NCBI GenBank assembly: GCA_031264895.1 | Contig: JAISDI010000195.1 | Span: forward strand, 1-24,296 | Length of the DNA: 24,296 nucleotides | DNA from: Endomicrobium sp. | GTDB lineage: Bacteria > Elusimicrobiota > Endomicrobiia > Endomicrobiales > Endomicrobiaceae | Reading direction: 5' to 3' | Part shown: piece after piece, positions 22,221-24,296 of the stretch | Layout: each line of letters opens with the position of its first letter | How positions within the stretch are numbered: the first letter of the stretch is position 1 | Notes under the pieces: model-generated | Told to the model about the DNA's origin: nothing | Database searches by the model: none | Seen by the model: the letters and a program-made list of their open reading frames with translations, nothing else | Program-made: the position numbers and the translations under genes

Positions 22221-22940
22221 TTACTGTTCAAGTATTTTTGTCGTAACGAAAATTAAAACGTTTGTTTTTGTTTTATTGTTTTTTTGAACGCTGAAAAGAG
22301 CGCCCAAAATTGGAATGTCGCTGAGAATCGGTATGCCTTCTTTGGTGTTTCCTTTTGTGGTTTCTATCAGGCCGGCCAAAACCATAGTTTCGCCGTCTTT
22401 TATCTGAATATGAGAAGAAGCCTGTCTTTTTGCTATGGACGGATACCCTCCCACAGGAGCATTATAGTCAAGCCTTGAAAGTTCGGTTTTTAATTTTATA
22501 TCTATTTTGCCGTTGTCCAGCACGGTAGGAGTAATGTCCATTATTATACCGTATTCTTTCCATTCGATTTTGCTGGTGCCTATTTCCGCTGCAACAACCG
22601 GAAATTCTCCGCCGACCATAAACCTTGCCGTTGTGGACGATTTTGTCACAAGCTTAGGTTTCGACAGCACTTCGGCGGCTCCCGCTGTTTCTAAAGCTTT
22701 TATAGCAGCCGTATATTTTGTAATTCTTGCCCATTCTCCGGATTCGATAATCGAAGGTATCGTAACTTCTCCGGCGGAAACTTCGCTCGGCCATTTGATA
22801 CCGAGTTCTATCGATTTGTTTTCGTTTATTTCGGTTATTTCGACGGCAATTTCAACCATCTTTTCCGAAGCAGGCGTTTTTTGACCGTAAGACAAACTCA
22901 CAAAAAATAAAACGGAGACGATAAAAATAAATTTTTTCAT
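22221..22940 (-). CDS. Minimal secretin (C-domain only, 239 aa)
   Basis: A signal peptide (residues 1-19, cleavage likely after SYG) leads straight into the secretin domain. MVEIAVEITEINENKSIELG matches the strand block that normally follows the last periplasmic N domain. ALETAGAAEVLSKPKLVT, FMVGGEFPVV, YGIIMDITPTV and the C-terminal DGETMVLAGLIE and IPILSDIPILGALF blocks complete the outer-membrane beta-barrel signature. Type II, III, IV pilus and Tad (RcpA/CpaC) secretins usually have 400-700 residues with N0/N1 or BON domains, all missing here. The start overlaps the gcvT stop (ATGA). It would form an outer-membrane channel for the pilin-like products downstream; that link is inferred from position. 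Confidence 0.88.
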   Translation of the reverse strand: MKKFIFIVSVLFFVSLSYGQKTPASEKMVEIAVEITEINENKSIELGIKWPSEVSAGEVTIPSIIESGEWARITKYTAAIKALETAGAAEVLSKPKLVTKSSTTARFMVGGEFPVVAAEIGTSKIEWKEYGIIMDITPTVLDNGKIDIKLKTELSRLDYNAPVGGYPSIAKRQASSHIQIKDGETMVLAGLIETTKGNTKEGIPILSDIPILGALFSVQKNNKTKTNVLIFVTTKILEQ

Positions 22941-24001
22941 TTTACTCTTTTATAAAACGGCTTGTTTACGACAGCCGCTTTTCTCCTATTATTGTGGATT
23001 TCTATTTCAATTTCATTAACGCAAATGTCAGAATCGATAAGAGCTAAGCCTATGGCCTTTTTCAAAGTCGGAGAAAAAGTTCCGCTTGTAACGTATCCTA
23101 TTTCTTTACCTTCGTAAAAAACTTTATTTCCGCCGCGCGCTATTCCGGCGGCGCACTCATAAGCGACTGATTTTTTAGAAGGAAAATTTTTTATCTCTAA
23201 AAGTTTACCCTTTCCTATAAAATCGTTTTTCCAGTATATAATTTTTTCAAAGCCCGCGTCAATAGGATTTATATTTTCATCTATTTCGTGACCGTGCAGC
23301 GGCATACATGCTTCCAATCTCAAAGTGTCGCGGCAGCCTAAACCGCACGGTTTTACGCCGAGTTCAATAAATTTGTCCCACAATATTTTTGATTGTTCTC
23401 TTGAGATAAAAATTTCAAAGCCGTCTTCGCCGGTATAGCCGGTTCTTGCGACTGCGCAAAACGAAGCGTCCATATTTTTTAATTTGAGCGGCGAACATGA
23501 AAAATATTTCAAATTTTCAATATTCGTATCAAACAAACTTTGCGCTATAGCAGCGGCTTTCGGCCCCTGTAAAGCCAAAAGACAAATATCGGCGCTTATA
23601 TTTCTAAGTTCGGTTTCTCCTGATTTAAATTTATTAAGCCATTGCCAGTCTTTATCCAAATTTCCGGCATTGACGACCATCATGTACTCATTTCCGAGAT
23701 TATAAACTATAATATCGTCTTTAATTCCGCCGTTTTCGTTTAAAATCATCGAATATTTGGCTTTTTTATCCGCCAAATTTTTCATGTCGGAAACGGTAAC
23801 TTTATTTAAAAAATCTCCGCTGTCTTTTCCGGAAATTATAAAAGTTCCCATATGGGAAGTATCGAAAACGCCGCAGCCGTTTCGTATGGCATTATGCTCT
23901 TCAATTATAGACGAATACTGCACGGGCATTTCCCATCCGCCGAATTCCGTCATTTTTGCTCCAAGCTTCAAATGGCTGTCATACAAATAAGTTCTTTTCA
24001 T
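22937..24001 (-). CDS. gcvT: Aminomethyltransferase, glycine cleavage system T protein
   Basis: GcvT releases ammonia from the aminomethyl group carried on lipoylated H protein and passes the one-carbon unit to tetrahydrofolate. The 354 residues match the family. Motifs are FGGWEMPVQYSS, VFDTSHMGTF, GIKDDIIVY, VNAGNLDKDWQWL, LALQGPKA, RTGYTGEDGFEIF and GLGCRDTLRLEACMPLHGHEID, followed by the C-terminal barrel with GYVTSGTFSPTLKKAIGLA. AAAGGAAAT precedes the ATG inside the end of the upstream lpd gene. The stop overlaps the start of the secretin gene by 4 bp. Confidence 0.97.
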   Translation of the reverse strand: MKRTYLYDSHLKLGAKMTEFGGWEMPVQYSSIIEEHNAIRNGCGVFDTSHMGTFIISGKDSGDFLNKVTVSDMKNLADKKAKYSMILNENGGIKDDIIVYNLGNEYMMVVNAGNLDKDWQWLNKFKSGETELRNISADICLLALQGPKAAAIAQSLFDTNIENLKYFSCSPLKLKNMDASFCAVARTGYTGEDGFEIFISREQSKILWDKFIELGVKPCGLGCRDTLRLEACMPLHGHEIDENINPIDAGFEKIIYWKNDFIGKGKLLEIKNFPSKKSVAYECAAGIARGGNKVFYEGKEIGYVTSGTFSPTLKKAIGLALIDSDICVNEIEIEIHNNRRKAAVVNKPFYKRVK

Positions 24002-24002
24002 T

Positions 24003-24296
24003 TTATTTCCTTTTTATTGTTTCCGTACATCTGCCGAAAGCGTCTTCGTAAGCGTTCAACAATCCTTCGCTAAGAGAAGGGTGAAACATGCTTTCTCTGC
24101 GTATATGGTCTGTTCCGTTTTGCAATATTGACGACGCCGTATTGACGAGTTCTTCGGCATGTTCTCCGACGATCCAAAAGCCTAAAGGCTTTTTGCTTGT
24201 TTTTTCAGCAGCGCATTTTATGAAACCGCCTCTCTCGCCGCCGATAAAAGCTCTTGCGCTTGCGGTAAACGGAAATTTGCCGTAAACAATATCTTC
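24003..24296 (-). CDS. lpd: Dihydrolipoamide dehydrogenase, C-terminal end (partial)
   Basis: The minus-strand frame enters from the window edge and gives 97 residues before the stop. ASARAFIGGERGGFIKCAAE, GFWIVGEHAEELVN and FHPSLSEGLLNA match the dimerisation domain of lipoamide dehydrogenases, including the catalytic His and Glu of the HPxxSE motif. The rest of the gene lies outside. The enzyme reoxidises dihydrolipoyl groups (L protein of glycine cleavage), which fits gcvT starting 1 bp after its stop. Another disulfide oxidoreductase of the same family is possible but less likely. Confidence 0.88.
   Translation of the reverse strand, partial: EDIVYGKFPFTASARAFIGGERGGFIKCAAEKTSKKPLGFWIVGEHAEELVNTASSILQNGTDHIRRESMFHPSLSEGLLNAYEDAFGRCTETIKRK

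Overview
The window is an AT-rich (about 40% G+C by eye) bacterial chromosome segment. Almost every gene lies on the minus strand, so transcription runs from high to low coordinates. The only plus-strand gene is a small lipoprotein at 166-795. The cell wall genes include a MurE with the DNPR motif that selects meso-diaminopimelate. Together with a lipoprotein and a secretin, this points to a diderm (Gram-negative-type) bacterium. The pseudopilin genes, the gene order and the dispersed hairpin repeats would suit an Elusimicrobiota/Endomicrobia-like organism, but that is a low-confidence guess and nothing in the window proves it.

Region by region, in the direction of minus-strand transcription. 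(1) 24296-22937: the 3' end of dihydrolipoamide dehydrogenase, then gcvT (glycine cleavage T protein). (2) 22940-20063: a tightly coupled block that overlaps the gcvT stop codon. It holds a very short secretin with no periplasmic N domains and three TadE/TadG-type pseudopilins. (3) 20016-19141: rfbA, with its own extended -10 promoter. (4) 19083-18738: a RelB-like antitoxin and a truncated RelE-like toxin. (5) 18737-18348: a block of dispersed repeats. (6) 18313-18061: tRNA-Ile2-like(CAT) and tRNA-Val(CAC), each with a good promoter, and a terminator between them. (7) 17996-16571: a coiled-coil/zinc-ribbon protein, the RNase P RNA gene packed between coding genes, and a half-size TauE/SafE membrane protein. 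(8) 16569-5681: a division and cell wall cluster, rsmH-ftsL-ftsI-murE-murF-mraY-murD, then 495 bp of repeats, then ftsW-murG. (9) 5674-907: surE, uvrB and an LTA-synthase-like phosphotransferase/sulfatase-fold membrane protein.

The cell wall genes form one pathway. MurE and MurF complete the UDP-MurNAc-pentapeptide, with MurD acting just before MurE. MraY and MurG make lipid I and lipid II. FtsW and FtsI polymerise and cross-link at the septum, and FtsL supports them. RsmH methylates 16S rRNA. murC, murB, ddl and ftsQAZ are not in the window, and the place after murG is taken by surE and uvrB.

The most interesting non-coding signal is a family of short hairpin elements at 34-64, 8064-8291 and 18409-18638. 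The ends (TGGAT...ATGAC) and flanks are conserved. The palindromic cores differ from copy to copy, but both stem arms change together. Longer modules linked to them occur in inverted orientation inside the cell wall cluster and beside the broken toxin gene. The most interesting coding signal is the mini-secretin/pseudopilin block that is translationally coupled to gcvT.
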